Part shown: in pieces, positions 54,351 through 63,869 of the stretch
How positions within the stretch are numbered: the stretch's first letter is position 1
Layout of the letters: every line of letters starts with the position of its first letter
Source: Streptomyces sp. NBC_00461
Lineage (GTDB): Bacteria > Actinomycetota > Actinomycetes > Streptomycetales > Streptomycetaceae
DNA: 64,000 nucleotides
Assembly (NCBI RefSeq): GCF_036013935.1
Contig: NZ_CP107902.1
Coordinates: 7,597,001-7,661,000, forward strand
Direction: 5' to 3'
The notes under the pieces: generated by a model
The model's database searches: none
What the model saw: only the letters and a program-made list of their open reading frames with translations
Told to the model about the DNA's origin: nothing
Program-made: the position numbers and the translations under genes

Positions 54351-55037
54351 GTGTACACGGAGCGGGCGTCCCGGCTGACCGGGGCCGTCGTGTGGACCAA
54401 CACCCCGTCCGAGGCCGGTGTCGGAAGGGTGCTGCCCGACGGGTGCATGGACCTGCTCTGGCACGACGGCCGGCTGCTCGTCGCCGGGCCCGACACGCGT
54501 GCGTACGTCGCCGAGGGCGCCCCGGGCGTATGGGCCGGCGTTCGTTTCTATCCGGGCACCGCGCCCACCCTCCTCGGCGTGCCCGCACACGAACTGCGTG
54601 ACCGGCGGGTCGCGCTGGCCGAGCTCCGGCCGGCTGCGGAGGTCCGCCGGTTCGCCGCGCGGGTCAACGCGGCCGCCGAACCGGCAAGCGGACTGGAGGA
54701 GTTGGCGCTGCGGCTGGCCGCGAACACGGCGCCCCCCGACCCGCGGCTACGGCACCTCGTGACCGCCCTCGACGAGGGCCGCCCGGTCGCGGCCACCGCC
54801 GACGAACTCGGCCTCGGCGCCCGCCAGTTGCACCGCCGCGCCCTGACCGCCTTCGGCTACGGCCCCAAGACGCTGGCCCGAGTGCTGCGGCTGCAGCGGG
54901 CGCTGGGGCTGGTCAGGCAGGGCGTACCGTACGCCGAGACGGCGGCCCGAGCCGGGTTCGCCGACCAGGCCCATCTGGCGCGTGACGTCCGGCAGTTGGC
55001 GGGCGTGCCGCTCGGGGAGCTACTCGGCCGAGGGTAG
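54351..55037 (+). CDS. AraC-like transcriptional regulator
   Basis: The 228-residue protein (GTG 54351) has an N-terminal domain typical of DUF6597/AraC-type ligand-binding regulators ([23 protein letters not shown]) and a C-terminal helix-turn-helix ([58 protein letters not shown]). A TAGCCT -10-like element just before the start suggests a leaderless mRNA. It converges on a VOC gene, overlapping it by 18 bp. Confidence 0.85.
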   Translation: MYTERASRLTGAVVWTNTPSEAGVGRVLPDGCMDLLWHDGRLLVAGPDTRAYVAEGAPGVWAGVRFYPGTAPTLLGVPAHELRDRRVALAELRPAAEVRRFAARVNAAAEPASGLEELALRLAANTAPPDPRLRHLVTALDEGRPVAATADELGLGARQLHRRALTAFGYGPKTLARVLRLQRALGLVRQGVPYAETAARAGFADQAHLARDVRQLAGVPLGELLGRG

Positions 55038-55421
55038 TTGTGCGAACAGGTCGACGCCGTTGCCGTCCGGGTCGTGCACGACGGCGTACCGCATGCCCCA
55101 GAAGGCGTCCCACGGCTTGAGCTCGCCGTGGTACCCGGCGCCCACGAGATCCTCGTAGACGGCGTCGACCGCGGCGGGCGTCTCGCACTTGAAGGCGAGG
55201 GCCGTCCGGCCGCCCCCGGCCGGCGGCTGCCATGCGGGGTGGAAGGAACGGACGGTGGCCTCGGTGTCCAGGGCCAGGGTCAGCCCGCCGGGCAGTTCGG
55301 CCTCGACATGCGGCTGGTCCTCGGAGCCCTCGGGGAAGACGAGCCCCAGGCGACGGTAGAAGGCGACAGACGCGGCCAGGTCGGAGGCGACCAGGCCGAT
55401 CAGGGCGAATTGCGGAGTCAT
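55020..55421 (-). CDS. VOC (glyoxalase/bleomycin-resistance-like) family protein
   Basis: The 133-residue single-domain VOC protein shows [23 protein letters not shown] and the C-terminal [21 protein letters not shown] with the usual metal-binding Glu/His spacing altered. A TACGGT -10-like element lies 6 bases before the ATG (leaderless). Its function (dioxygenase, isomerase or binding protein) is undefined. Confidence 0.85.
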   Translation of the reverse strand: MTPQFALIGLVASDLAASVAFYRRLGLVFPEGSEDQPHVEAELPGGLTLALDTEATVRSFHPAWQPPAGGGRTALAFKCETPAAVDAVYEDLVGAGYHGELKPWDAFWGMRYAVVHDPDGNGVDLFAQLPSAE

Positions 55422-55534
55422 GCCGTCACCGTAGGCAGCACCCCGGCGGCCGGTCTTGAAGGAATCGGACACGGCTCGGGGGAGCCGGACGCGGCTCAGG
55501 GACTTCGGGTACGGCTCGCTCGTAGGTCACCCGC

Positions 55535-56167
55535 TCACTCGTAGGTCACCGGCCCGCGAGGAGTGTCCACCGTGAACGACAGGCCCACCGGTCCCTCCGC
55601 CACGGCGAGCTGGGCGCCGACGGCGGACAGCAGCGGGCGTATCTCGTCGGGATCCGGGGCGGTGGCGGAGAGACGCAGCAGGGGAGTGACGGGCAGGTCC
55701 GCCGCCGTCGGATGGGCCGAGGAACCCCAGTCGATGAGGAACGGGACCAGACCGGAGGGGTGGGCGGTGTCCCCGTCGGTCAGCCGCCACTCCAGAAGTG
55801 TGCCGTCCGGCCTGCGGCGGCTCATCGGGCGTACGGGGCCCGGGTCGTACCCCCGAGCCCGTGCCGCCGCGACCGCCAAGTCCAGGTCGGGCGGGCTGAT
55901 CGCCCAGGTCACCGTCCGCGCGGCGAGCAGCCGGTCGACGTCGAAGGGGCGCGGACCGTCCGGCGCGGACTGCTCCGGGTCGGGACCGATGATCTCCAGA
56001 TAGCCGGCACCGCCCAGCGCCACCAGGTGGTTGCGGGTGCCGAATCCGACATGCGCACCGCCGGGCACGGGCGTCACACCGGTACGCCGTGCGAAGTCGG
56101 CGACCGTCGCGGCCAGTTCGGGGGTCGCGAGGACGAGATGGTCCAGGTGTGCGGGAATGGCGTTCAT
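55535..56167 (-). CDS. Glyoxalase-like (VOC, PF13468-type) family protein
   Basis: The 210-residue protein begins AHLDHLVLATPELAATVADF and has GTRNHLVALGGAGYLEIIGPD, characteristic of the two-repeat glyoxalase-like group; the second repeat is degenerate. Function unknown. It is followed on the same strand by intergenic space before the LacI-family gene. Confidence 0.85.
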   Translation of the reverse strand: MNAIPAHLDHLVLATPELAATVADFARRTGVTPVPGGAHVGFGTRNHLVALGGAGYLEIIGPDPEQSAPDGPRPFDVDRLLAARTVTWAISPPDLDLAVAAARARGYDPGPVRPMSRRRPDGTLLEWRLTDGDTAHPSGLVPFLIDWGSSAHPTAADLPVTPLLRLSATAPDPDEIRPLLSAVGAQLAVAEGPVGLSFTVDTPRGPVTYE

Positions 56168-56256
56168 CGCGGCCGAGGCTACGCAACCCCGGCACCGTCA
56201 TGGAACGTCCGTGCGGCGGCGGTGGTTCCTGGACCGATGCGGCCGGGGGAGGGGCA

Positions 56257-56325
56257 GCGCCCCTTCAGGGGCGCGGGGCTGTGTCGATATGCGGCTGCCG
56301 CCGCGCGGGCGCGACCGGCCACGGC
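56257..56325. repeat. Streptomyces extragenic repeat with hairpin
   Basis: GCGCCCC (56257-56263) and GGGGCGC (56268-56274) form a hairpin with loop TTCA, followed by GGGGCTGTGTCGATATGCGG and CGCGCGGGCGCGACCGGCC. The whole matches a repeat family common between genes in Streptomyces. It lies downstream of the LacI-type gene and could terminate it. Confidence 0.75.
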
Positions 56326-56370
56326 GATGCCGCAGACGACCGACGACGCAAAGAGCACTTCCGCGCACGC

Positions 56371-57411
56371 TCAGTGCGGGCTTGCCGTACTGCACCGCTC
56401 CACCAGCCGCGTCGACAGCTCCGTGCGCGTGCTCTCCGGGCGGTCCCCCTGCATCATGCGGACCAGCAGATGCAGGGCCGACGCCGCCATCTCCGCGAGC
56501 GGCTGGCGGATCGTGGTGAGGGCGGGGGAGATCCAGCGGGACTCGGGCAGATCGTCGAAGCCCACGACGCTGATGTCGTACGGCACCCGCAGGCCCCGCT
56601 CGGCCAGCGCCCGGTACACGCCCAGCGCCATGTGGTCCGAGCAGACGAAGACAGCGGTCGGCGGCTCGCTCAGGTCGAGCAGGTCGAGCGTGCGGCGGTG
56701 CGCGACGGTCTCGTCGAAACCGGCGTGCCGGACGTACTCCTGGCGATGGCGGACTCCCGCGGACGCCAGCGCCGAGCGGTACCCGGCGACCCGGGCGCTG
56801 CTGCACATCTTGCGCTGGTGGCCGGCGATGACGGCGATGCGTTCGTGGCCGAGGGCGAGCAGGTGCTCGGTCGCGGTGACCCCGCCCTGCCAGTTCGCCG
56901 CGCCGACCGACACCACACCCGGCGGCGGTTCGAGGATCGGGTCGATCAGGACGTACGGGATGCGGTGCTGGTCCAGCCAGGCGTACTGGGACACCGACAG
57001 CTCGGCCAGGTTGAACAGCACCCCGGACGAACCGCGCGCGATGAGCTTGTCCAGCCAGCCGCGCTCCGGGCGCCCGCCACGGGTGCGGGTGAGCCCGGCC
57101 GAGACGACCACCTCGAGACCCGCGTCGTGCGCCGCCGCCTCCACTCCCTGCAGCACCGCCCCCGACCAGGAACTCTCCAGCGAGTGCACCACCAGGTCGA
57201 CCAGCCCCGGTACCTTCGCCGCGTCGAACCGGGGCCTGCGGACGTAGCCGAGCCGGTCCAGGGCCTCGGTGACGCGGCGGCGCGTCTCCGGTGCCACGTC
57301 CTCCCGGCCGTTGACCACCTTGGAGGCGGTCGGCACGGAGACTCCCGCCTCGCGGGCCACGACCGCCAGCGTCGGCCCGGCGGCCACACTCGCACTCCCC
57401 GTGCGGACCAT
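56371..57411 (-). CDS. LacI-family transcriptional regulator (downstream of GH43)
   Basis: The 346-residue protein has the LacI helix-turn-helix LAVVAREAGVSVPTASKVVNGREDV and a periplasmic-binding-type ligand domain ending ISVVGFDDLPESRWISPALTT. It is transcribed from its own region (57412-57648), which contains an exact AAGCGCTT palindrome and GAAA-type sites that fit autoregulation. It probably responds to a pentose or pentoside, given the adjacent beta-xylosidase operon. Confidence 0.93.
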   Translation of the reverse strand: MVRTGSASVAAGPTLAVVAREAGVSVPTASKVVNGREDVAPETRRRVTEALDRLGYVRRPRFDAAKVPGLVDLVVHSLESSWSGAVLQGVEAAAHDAGLEVVVSAGLTRTRGGRPERGWLDKLIARGSSGVLFNLAELSVSQYAWLDQHRIPYVLIDPILEPPPGVVSVGAANWQGGVTATEHLLALGHERIAVIAGHQRKMCSSARVAGYRSALASAGVRHRQEYVRHAGFDETVAHRRTLDLLDLSEPPTAVFVCSDHMALGVYRALAERGLRVPYDISVVGFDDLPESRWISPALTTIRQPLAEMAASALHLLVRMMQGDRPESTRTELSTRLVERCSTASPH

Positions 57412-57445
57412 CGGGAACCACCTCTCCGGCCCGCCCGAGGGCCAT

Positions 57446-57482
57446 GAAAAGTTTCGAGCAGCGACGGAAACAGTAAGCGCTT
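57446..57482. promoter_or_regulatory. Candidate LacI-type operators upstream of the GH43-side regulator
   Basis: GAAAAGTTTC (57446-57455, GAAANNTTTC pattern) and the perfect palindrome AAGCGCTT (57475-57482) lie within 70 bp of the regulator start. A further TTTCGAAA palindrome lies at 57562-57569. These are typical LacI-family core operator shapes; binding is not shown. Confidence 0.5.
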
Positions 57483-57648
57483 CCTAGATCGCTTCCTACG
57501 TTAGGTTCACCGGATCCCCTCGGGAAGAGGTCGGGCTTCGCAGGTCTGCACGGTTTCAGGCTTTCGAAACTTCGAACGTGGGCCTGGGTGTACGTACGGC
57601 GGATGTCGAAAGGCGAACGAGGGCACCGGAGCGTGCCGGAGGCGACGG

Positions 57649-59238
57649 CTACCGGCACACGAGGCGGAAGCCGCTGAAGTCGGCCGTGAACGCCGCGTCC
57701 ACCAGGTCCACGGCGTGGATGCCGGCCATCGACCCGGTGAAACGCAGCTTGGACCCGTGGTCGTCGGAGAGCTTGCCGAAGTCCAACGGCTCCCCGACCG
57801 GCGTACGCACCCCGTCCCGCACGTACCAGAACCGCGCCTCGGCGCCGTCGACGGTCACGCCCAGCGTCACCGGGGCCTCGGCGTCCACGTCCACGACGGC
57901 GACCGTGCGCGTGTCCGCCTCGTCCCGCTCCACGAGCCGGAGCACCGTACGGCCGGCGCCCCGCCACTGCTGCCCGTGCTGCCCTTCGCTCCCGGGCTCC
58001 GTCCAGGTCAGGTCCAGGCTCAGATACGCCTCCGCGTTGTACCGGAGCACCAGACCCGCGGCCTGTGTGAAGGTGTCCGGCCGCGCCTCCACGGTGACCT
58101 CGGCCTCCGCCCGGTGCTCGGTGATCCGCTGGGCCAGCAGACTGTGCGCCCACCGCGACTCGGGCCCGTGCCGACCACGCAGCCGGATCCGGCCCGGACG
58201 GCTCGTGACGTCGGCCCAGGACGGATCCGGGTCCGCGCGCAGGGAGCTCCACGGCCAGCCCAACGGGTCGTCCGCTGCGGCGGGTTGGGGCGGCAGCGGC
58301 TCGGGGCGAGTGGGTACGTCGACCTCGACCGCCGGATGCGAACCCCCGTGCCGCAACCTCGGCCTGCCCTCCTCGTCCCACACCACCGCCTGGATCGCCG
58401 TCTCCCGGCCCAGCGTGCAGCGCGGCCCGTCCGGCGTCCGCACCGGACGGGCCGTCAGGTGGCTCAACACCCAGTCCCCGCCCGGGGTCCGCACCAGCTC
58501 CCCGTGTCCGGCCTTCTGCAACGGCAGCGACGGGTCGTCCCGCGACGTCAGCAGGGGCCGGTCGTCGAGCTCGTAGGGACCGGTGAGTTCACGACTGCGC
58601 GCGACCCGCACCCCGTGCTCGAAGCCGGTGCCGCCCTCGGCCAGCACCAGGTGGTACCAGCCCTCCCGCCACAGCAACTTCGGTCCCTCGATGAGTCGTT
58701 CGTGCTGCAGCAGCAAGTGGGTGCCACCGACCGGGCTCAGCGTCTCCCGGTCCAGCTCGGTCATGACGATTCCGGCGAACCGGCGTCCACCCGGTCGGTG
58801 GTCGTTCTGGAGATTGAGCAGCCACAGCCGCCCCTCGTGGTGGAAGAGCGCGGGATCGAAGCCGTGGCTCGCCACCCTGCGCGGCGGCGTCCACGTCCCG
58901 CTCACCTCATCGGCCGTACTGATGTACGTGTCCGTGTCGAAATACGGTGTCCCGACCGACCGTACGACCGAGTACACCACCCAGAACCGCGCACCGTCCC
59001 AGCTCAGCGACGGTGCCCAGATACCGCCCGAGTCCGGCACCCCGGCCAGCGAGTCCCCGGCGACGGCGCCGCGCACATGGCCCGCGTACTGCCAGTCGGC
59101 CAGGTCCCGTGAACGGTGGATCGGGATGGTCGGGAACCACTCGAAGGAACTGGTCGCCACGTAGTACCAGTCGCCGACCCGGACCAGCGACGGGTCGGGG
59201 GCGAAGCCACGGACAACAGGATTGTGCAGCACGGTCAC
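57649..59238 (-). CDS. GH43 beta-xylosidase/arabinofuranosidase
   Basis: The 529-residue protein is a family 43 five-bladed propeller enzyme: catalytic base Asp in FAPDPSLVRVGDWYYVATSSFEWFP, the pKa-modulating Asp in GFDPALFHHEGR, and the acid Glu in LIEGPKLLW. A beta-sandwich domain (from about residue 330) follows, as in GH43_11-type beta-xylosidases. No signal peptide is seen, so it acts inside the cell on imported oligosaccharides. The GTG start overlaps the permease stop. Confidence 0.93.
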   Translation of the reverse strand: MTVLHNPVVRGFAPDPSLVRVGDWYYVATSSFEWFPTIPIHRSRDLADWQYAGHVRGAVAGDSLAGVPDSGGIWAPSLSWDGARFWVVYSVVRSVGTPYFDTDTYISTADEVSGTWTPPRRVASHGFDPALFHHEGRLWLLNLQNDHRPGGRRFAGIVMTELDRETLSPVGGTHLLLQHERLIEGPKLLWREGWYHLVLAEGGTGFEHGVRVARSRELTGPYELDDRPLLTSRDDPSLPLQKAGHGELVRTPGGDWVLSHLTARPVRTPDGPRCTLGRETAIQAVVWDEEGRPRLRHGGSHPAVEVDVPTRPEPLPPQPAAADDPLGWPWSSLRADPDPSWADVTSRPGRIRLRGRHGPESRWAHSLLAQRITEHRAEAEVTVEARPDTFTQAAGLVLRYNAEAYLSLDLTWTEPGSEGQHGQQWRGAGRTVLRLVERDEADTRTVAVVDVDAEAPVTLGVTVDGAEARFWYVRDGVRTPVGEPLDFGKLSDDHGSKLRFTGSMAGIHAVDLVDAAFTADFSGFRLVCR

Positions 59239-60146
59239 TTGAGGGCTCCCAGCGTGACGCCGGTGCGCCAGTAGCGCCGCATCGCCACCATCATGATCGC
59301 CATGGGCACGATGGACAGCAGCGCGCCGGTCAGCACCAGGCTGGTGAGGTCGACGCCGGACTCAAGGCGTTTGCCGGACCAGTTGTACAGCCCCAGGTTG
59401 AGGGTCCAGTTCTCCTCGCCGCGCAGCACCGTCAGGGGGAGGAAGAAGGCGTTCCAGGTGTTGACGAAGGCGAGCAGGAACACCGTGGCACCGCCCGTCG
59501 TCATCATCCGCAGCACGATGCTGAAGAAGATGCGCAGCTCACCGGCGCCGTCGATCCGGGCCGCCTCCAGCAGCTCGTACGGGATCGTGGCCTCGGTGTA
59601 GACCTTGGCGAGGTAGACGCTGAACGGGTTGATCAGACAGGGGATCAGCATCGCCCAGGGGGTGTCGACGATCCCGATCTTCGAGAACAGCAGATAAAGC
59701 GGCAGCGTGAGCAGGGCGATCGGGACCAGGAACGAGCCGACCACGCACGCGAACACCAGGTTGCGGCCCGGGAACTCGAAGCGCGCGAGGCCGTAGCCCG
59801 TCGCGAGGGCGAGCAGCGTGCCACCGAGGGAGCCGACACCGGCGTACAGGAACGAGTTGGCTGTCCAGCGCAGGAAGATGCCGTGCTCGTAGGTGAACAC
59901 CTGATGCACGTTGTGCCACAGGTGCCAGCCGGAGAACCACAGGCCGTTGGTCTGGTACAGGCCGACGCGGTCCTTGGTGGCGGCCGTGATCAGCCACCAC
60001 ACGGGGAACAGGCTGTACACGCCGGCCAGCGTCAGGCCGATGAGCAGGAAGCGCTGGCCGCCGCGCGAACGGGCCGCGGGATCAGGGCGGTTGACACGGC
60101 GCACCGTGGCGGGTGCCTGCCTGGTGCCGTTGTCCTTGGTCAGCAT
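59235..60146 (-). CDS. Carbohydrate ABC transporter permease (MalG-like), xylosidase operon
   Basis: The 303-residue membrane protein has six spans and the EAA loop ELLEAARIDGAGELRIFFSIVLRMM. ATG 60146 has GGAGG eight bases upstream and overlaps the first permease's stop by one base. It pairs with the MalF-like permease upstream; together with the binding protein it imports the oligosaccharide degraded by the GH43 enzyme. No ATPase gene is present, so MsiK-type sharing is likely. Confidence 0.92.
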   Translation of the reverse strand: MLTKDNGTRQAPATVRRVNRPDPAARSRGGQRFLLIGLTLAGVYSLFPVWWLITAATKDRVGLYQTNGLWFSGWHLWHNVHQVFTYEHGIFLRWTANSFLYAGVGSLGGTLLALATGYGLARFEFPGRNLVFACVVGSFLVPIALLTLPLYLLFSKIGIVDTPWAMLIPCLINPFSVYLAKVYTEATIPYELLEAARIDGAGELRIFFSIVLRMMTTGGATVFLLAFVNTWNAFFLPLTVLRGEENWTLNLGLYNWSGKRLESGVDLTSLVLTGALLSIVPMAIMMVAMRRYWRTGVTLGALK

Positions 60147-61030
60147 CAGTCCGCCTCCTTTGAAGTCAGCCGGTAGAAGAGGAAGGAGGCGACGCCGAGG
60201 ATGAGGGCGAGGAGGACCGAAAGGGTCGCGGCGTAGTGGTAGTTGCCGGCGTTGAACGCCTGGTTGTAGATGATCATGATGGGGGCGAAGTTGTCGCTGA
60301 CCGTCTGCGGGGTGATGTTCCTGAACAGCGCGGGCTCGTTGAAGATCTGCAGCATCTGGATGATGGAGAGCATCCCGGTGAGCACCAACGCCCCCCGCAC
60401 ATACGGCACCTTGATGCTGAGCGCGATCCGCCGCTCGGAGGCACCGTCCAGCCGCGCGGCCTCGAACAGCTCGCGCGGAACGCCCTGCAGCGCGGAGTAG
60501 ATGATCACCATGTTGTAGCCGACGCCGTGCCAGGTGAGCAGGTTGCCGATGGACGGCCACACCATCGACGGCGCGAAGAAGTTCCAGTCGAAGCCGAGGC
60601 CCCTGCCCAGCGTCGTCAGCGGACCGACGTCCGGGCTGTACAGGTTGATCCACACGATCGCGGCGACCACGCCGGGGATCATGTACGGCACCAGCAGGAC
60701 GAGCCGGAACCGGCCGGCGACCTTCGAGGTCAACGTGTCCAGGAACAGCGCCAGTACGAGGCTGACGAGCAGCATCACGGGGATCTGCACGCAGGCGAAC
60801 AGCACCACCCGCAGCACGGAACCCATGAACGCCGAGTCGGTCAGGCCCTGTTGGTAGTTGTCCAGCCCGGCGAAGGTCTGCGTCGAGCCGCCGAGCCCGA
60901 GCCCGGACTGATGCTCCCGGTAAAGCGACTGGTAGATCGCGTAGCCGATGGGGAGCAGATAGAGGAAGACGAAGCCGAGCTGGAAGGGCACCGTGAAGGC
61001 GGCACCCTTCCAGCGCAGTGAGCGAGTCAT
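60146..61030 (-). CDS. Carbohydrate ABC transporter permease (MalF-like), xylosidase operon
   Basis: The 294-residue membrane protein has six spans and an EAA loop ELFEAARLDGASERRIALSIKVPYVRG. It is the first permease after the binding-protein gene (19 bp apart) and overlaps the second permease by one base. Confidence 0.92.
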   Translation of the reverse strand: MTRSLRWKGAAFTVPFQLGFVFLYLLPIGYAIYQSLYREHQSGLGLGGSTQTFAGLDNYQQGLTDSAFMGSVLRVVLFACVQIPVMLLVSLVLALFLDTLTSKVAGRFRLVLLVPYMIPGVVAAIVWINLYSPDVGPLTTLGRGLGFDWNFFAPSMVWPSIGNLLTWHGVGYNMVIIYSALQGVPRELFEAARLDGASERRIALSIKVPYVRGALVLTGMLSIIQMLQIFNEPALFRNITPQTVSDNFAPIMIIYNQAFNAGNYHYAATLSVLLALILGVASFLFYRLTSKEAD

Positions 61031-61049
61031 CAGTCGTTGCCCTCAGCCT

Positions 61050-62384
61050 CTAGCCCTTGACGCTGATGCCGCGGGACTTCAGGTCCTCGACCGTCCACGC
61101 CTGCATGTGCGCCAGCAGGCCGGTGACCGTTTCCTGCTTGTCGACGACCTTGGCCCAGCCCGCCTGCATCTCGGTGAACATCGCGGTCCAGTTCGGCCCG
61201 AAGGTCCAGTCCGTGGTGATGGTGTCCAGGCTGTCGGTGACCACCTTCTGGCCCGGCCCGTAGTTCTTGCCGAGCAGCTTCTCGGAGGTCGCCGCACCGA
61301 CGTACGCGTTGCTGTCGGCCAGCGCCGGCATCACGCCGTTGCCGGTCGTCGGGCTCGCCATCGTCTTGACCGCACCGGTGTCGGTGGACATCCACAGGGC
61401 TGCCTCGGCGGCCTGCTTCTGGTTCTCGCACTGCTTGGTCACCAGCGTCACGCTGCCGGTCAGGTTGGTACCGGCCGGCGTCTTGGCCGCCTCGCCCCGG
61501 AACGTCGGCCACGGCGAAAGGGCCCACTGGCCGAAGGACTTGGTGAAGTTCTGCACCATGCTGGCCATCTGCCAGGTGGAGATCTGCCGGGTCGCCGTGC
61601 CGCCGTCCTCGTAGTTGCGCTGCACGGCCGCGTAGTCGGCGAAGGACAGCTTGGAGTTCAGGTCGTTGTCGATGATCTCCTGGATCACCTTCGCGGCCTT
61701 CAGCGTGCCGGCGTCCTGGAAGTCCACCTTCCAGGAGTTGCCGTCGATCGCGTACCAGTGCGCCCCGGCCTGCATGGCGAGCACCTCCAGGGTGCTCGGG
61801 TCCTCGCCGGCGTAGTTGGTGATCTTGATGCCGTGCTTCTTCAGGACCTTGCCCTCGGCGATGACGTCGTCCCAGGTGCTGGGGGGCTTGATGCCGTACT
61901 TGTCGAAGATGTCGGTGCGGTAGATCGTGAAGTTGGGCGCGGAGCTGGTCGGGACGCCGTAGAGCTTGCCCTGTACCTGCGCGCTCGCCCAGGCGCCCGC
62001 GTTGAACTTGTCCTTGTTCGATCCCACGTACCGCGTGATGTCGGCGAGCGCGCCCTGCGAGACCCAGCTCGTGACGTACTCCGCGGTGTTCTGCACCAGG
62101 CAGGGCGCGTTGCCCGCCTTGACCGCGTTGGTCAGCTGCTTCTGCATGGTCAACTGGTCGGTGACCTTGGTGTACTTGAGCTTGACGTCCTTGTGCGAGG
62201 CGTTGAACGCCTTGACGACGGCATCCTGGCCGTTGGCCCAGCCCCAGAAGGGGAGGGTGACCGGGCCCGACGACTTGGCGCCGTCCCCGGAGTCCGATCC
62301 GCCACAGGCGGAGAGCAGACCACTGAGTGCGAGTCCCGCGACAGCGGCGTGGGCGAACCTTCTCCGGCGGCTGGTGAAGTTCAT
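61050..62384 (-). CDS. Sugar-binding lipoprotein, xylosidase operon
   Basis: The 444-residue product has a lipoprotein signal (basic start, hydrophobic AVAGLALSGLL, lipobox LLSAC) and a family 1 solute-binding fold (VVKAFNASHKDVKLKYTKV, LVQNTAEYVTSWVSQGAL, GKLYGVPTSSAPNFTIYRTDIF). It should bind xylo- or arabino-oligosaccharides, judging from the operon. ATG 62384 has AAGGA upstream and is preferred to a longer frame without a signal. It is the first gene of the operon. Confidence 0.92.
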   Translation of the reverse strand: MNFTSRRRRFAHAAVAGLALSGLLSACGGSDSGDGAKSSGPVTLPFWGWANGQDAVVKAFNASHKDVKLKYTKVTDQLTMQKQLTNAVKAGNAPCLVQNTAEYVTSWVSQGALADITRYVGSNKDKFNAGAWASAQVQGKLYGVPTSSAPNFTIYRTDIFDKYGIKPPSTWDDVIAEGKVLKKHGIKITNYAGEDPSTLEVLAMQAGAHWYAIDGNSWKVDFQDAGTLKAAKVIQEIIDNDLNSKLSFADYAAVQRNYEDGGTATRQISTWQMASMVQNFTKSFGQWALSPWPTFRGEAAKTPAGTNLTGSVTLVTKQCENQKQAAEAALWMSTDTGAVKTMASPTTGNGVMPALADSNAYVGAATSEKLLGKNYGPGQKVVTDSLDTITTDWTFGPNWTAMFTEMQAGWAKVVDKQETVTGLLAHMQAWTVEDLKSRGISVKG

Positions 62385-62511
62385 CTGACCGTGTTCCTTC
62401 GGAAGTTGGGCGGCTGGGAACGAGTGGACGGCGGCTCGGTGCAGGCCGGGAACGGCGGCCGGGATTCCAGTCACTCGCGGTTGAGGGGGCGTCAGCCAAG
62501 CGGAAGCTGTA

Positions 62512-62622
62512 GAAAGCGGTTGCCGCGAAGGTAGGCCGACAGGTCCTGGCGTAGCAAGAGGTATGCGCGAACTTATTGCGGCAGGTGCGGAAAACCGCTG
62601 GTAGGGGAAGGAAACCGGTTAC
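62512..62622. promoter_or_regulatory. Two candidate LacI operators upstream of xylosidase operon
   Basis: GAAAGCGGTTGC (62512-62523) and GAAACCGGTTAC (62611-62622, with a perfect AACCGGTT core) are two similar symmetric sites about 100 bp apart between the binding protein gene and the regulator gene. This spacing would permit DNA looping by a tetrameric LacI-type repressor. The 62385-62783 space has no gene. Confidence 0.5.
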
Positions 62623-62674
62623 GAAACGATCGCATCCAGCGGTGATGTGCTGCGGGCGCGTGAGGCGCCTCGAC

Positions 62675-62796
62675 GGTGCGTGAGCGCCTTGCCTGGGAGG
62701 TGCGCGTGTGCCGGGAAGGTGCGTCGGCTGGCTGGAAGGTGCTTTGGTTGCCCGGACGGTGCGCCGGTTGCCTGGACCGTGCGTCAGTGTCTGGAC
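62675..62796. repeat. Degenerate tandem repeat, six units of about 20 bp
   Basis: Units begin GGTGCG or GGTGCT and end TGGAA, CGGAC or TGGAC, at 62675, 62699, 62718, 62738, 62758 and 62778. The last unit overlaps the 3' end of the LacI gene. Units vary, so this is old; a regulatory role is only a possibility. Confidence 0.7.
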
Positions 62797-63869
62797 GGCG
62801 GCTGTACGGAGTTGCGGACGACGACATGAGTGCCCAGCACCAGGTGGTCGCCGTCGCTGCCCTTACGGCGGCCCGAGCCGCCCTCGCGCCGGTCGGCCAC
62901 CGCACGCAGGGCCACCCGGCCCATCTCCTCGTACGGCACGTGCACGGTGGTCAGCTGGGGTGTGAGCTGGGAGGCGAGCGGGATGTCGTCGTAGCCGACG
63001 ATCGACACGTCCTCCGGCACCCGCAGTCCGGCCGCGCGCAGGGCCTGCATGGCGCCCGCGGCGACCACGTCCGTGCCCGCGAGCACCGCCGTGAAGTCCG
63101 GCGTCTCGTGCAGGGCCGCCTCGACGGCGCTGTACCCGTGCTCGTCGTCGTAGGGACCGTGCCGCACCATGCCCGGGTCGAAGGGCACGCCGTACGCCTC
63201 GAAGGCCCGCTCGGCGCCTCTCAACCGGCCCTGAGCAGTGGTGAGTTCGGCGTGGCCCGGCAACACCAGGACCCTGCGGTGGCCGGCCGACAGCAGATGG
63301 CTGGCCATCGCGTAGGCGCCGCCCTCGTTGTCGTAGTCGACCGTCGTGGCCGGGACGTCGCCCTCCAGGGGAGGCCTGCCCACCAGGACGAGATGGGAGC
63401 CGGCCGCGTCGAGGGAACGGGCGAAGCGGGCCATCCGCAACTGGTATTCGTCGTAGTCGTAGGCGCCGCCGAGCAGCACCACCGCAGCCACGCCCTGCTG
63501 GCGCATGAGGTTCACCAGCGCGAGCTCCCGCTCGGGGTCGTCGCCGGTGGTGCCGACCAGGGAGAGCCAGCCGCGCAGCGTGGCCGCGCCCTCGACTCCC
63601 TTGGCCACGTGGGCGAACGCGGAGCCGGTGATGTTGTTGATGAGGATGGCGACCGTCGGTGTTCCACCGCCTGCGAGGGAACGGGCGTGGGCGTTGGTGA
63701 CGTAGTCCAGGTCCCCGACGACCTTCATCACCCGGCGGCGCAGGTCCTCCGACACCGGGTAGTTGCCGGACAGCACGCGCGACACGCTCGCGACGGAGAC
63801 CCCTGCACGCTCCGCCACGTCGCGGATGGTGGCCCGTCCGGCGTCCCCGGACGCCTTGCGCTGACTCAC
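62784..63869 (-). CDS. LacI-family transcriptional regulator (upstream of xylosidase operon)
   Basis: The 361-residue protein has a LacI helix-turn-helix ATIRDVAERAGVSVASVSRVLSGNYPVSEDLRRRV and a sugar-binding domain with VSIVGYDDIPLASQLTPQLTTVHVP. It is on the same strand and directly upstream of the importer/GH43 operon, whose promoter region contains the two candidate operators, so it probably represses that operon until a sugar binds. It has a conserved GSGRRKGSDG insert near the end. Confidence 0.93.
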   Translation of the reverse strand: MSQRKASGDAGRATIRDVAERAGVSVASVSRVLSGNYPVSEDLRRRVMKVVGDLDYVTNAHARSLAGGGTPTVAILINNITGSAFAHVAKGVEGAATLRGWLSLVGTTGDDPERELALVNLMRQQGVAAVVLLGGAYDYDEYQLRMARFARSLDAAGSHLVLVGRPPLEGDVPATTVDYDNEGGAYAMASHLLSAGHRRVLVLPGHAELTTAQGRLRGAERAFEAYGVPFDPGMVRHGPYDDEHGYSAVEAALHETPDFTAVLAGTDVVAAGAMQALRAAGLRVPEDVSIVGYDDIPLASQLTPQLTTVHVPYEEMGRVALRAVADRREGGSGRRKGSDGDHLVLGTHVVVRNSVQPPSRH

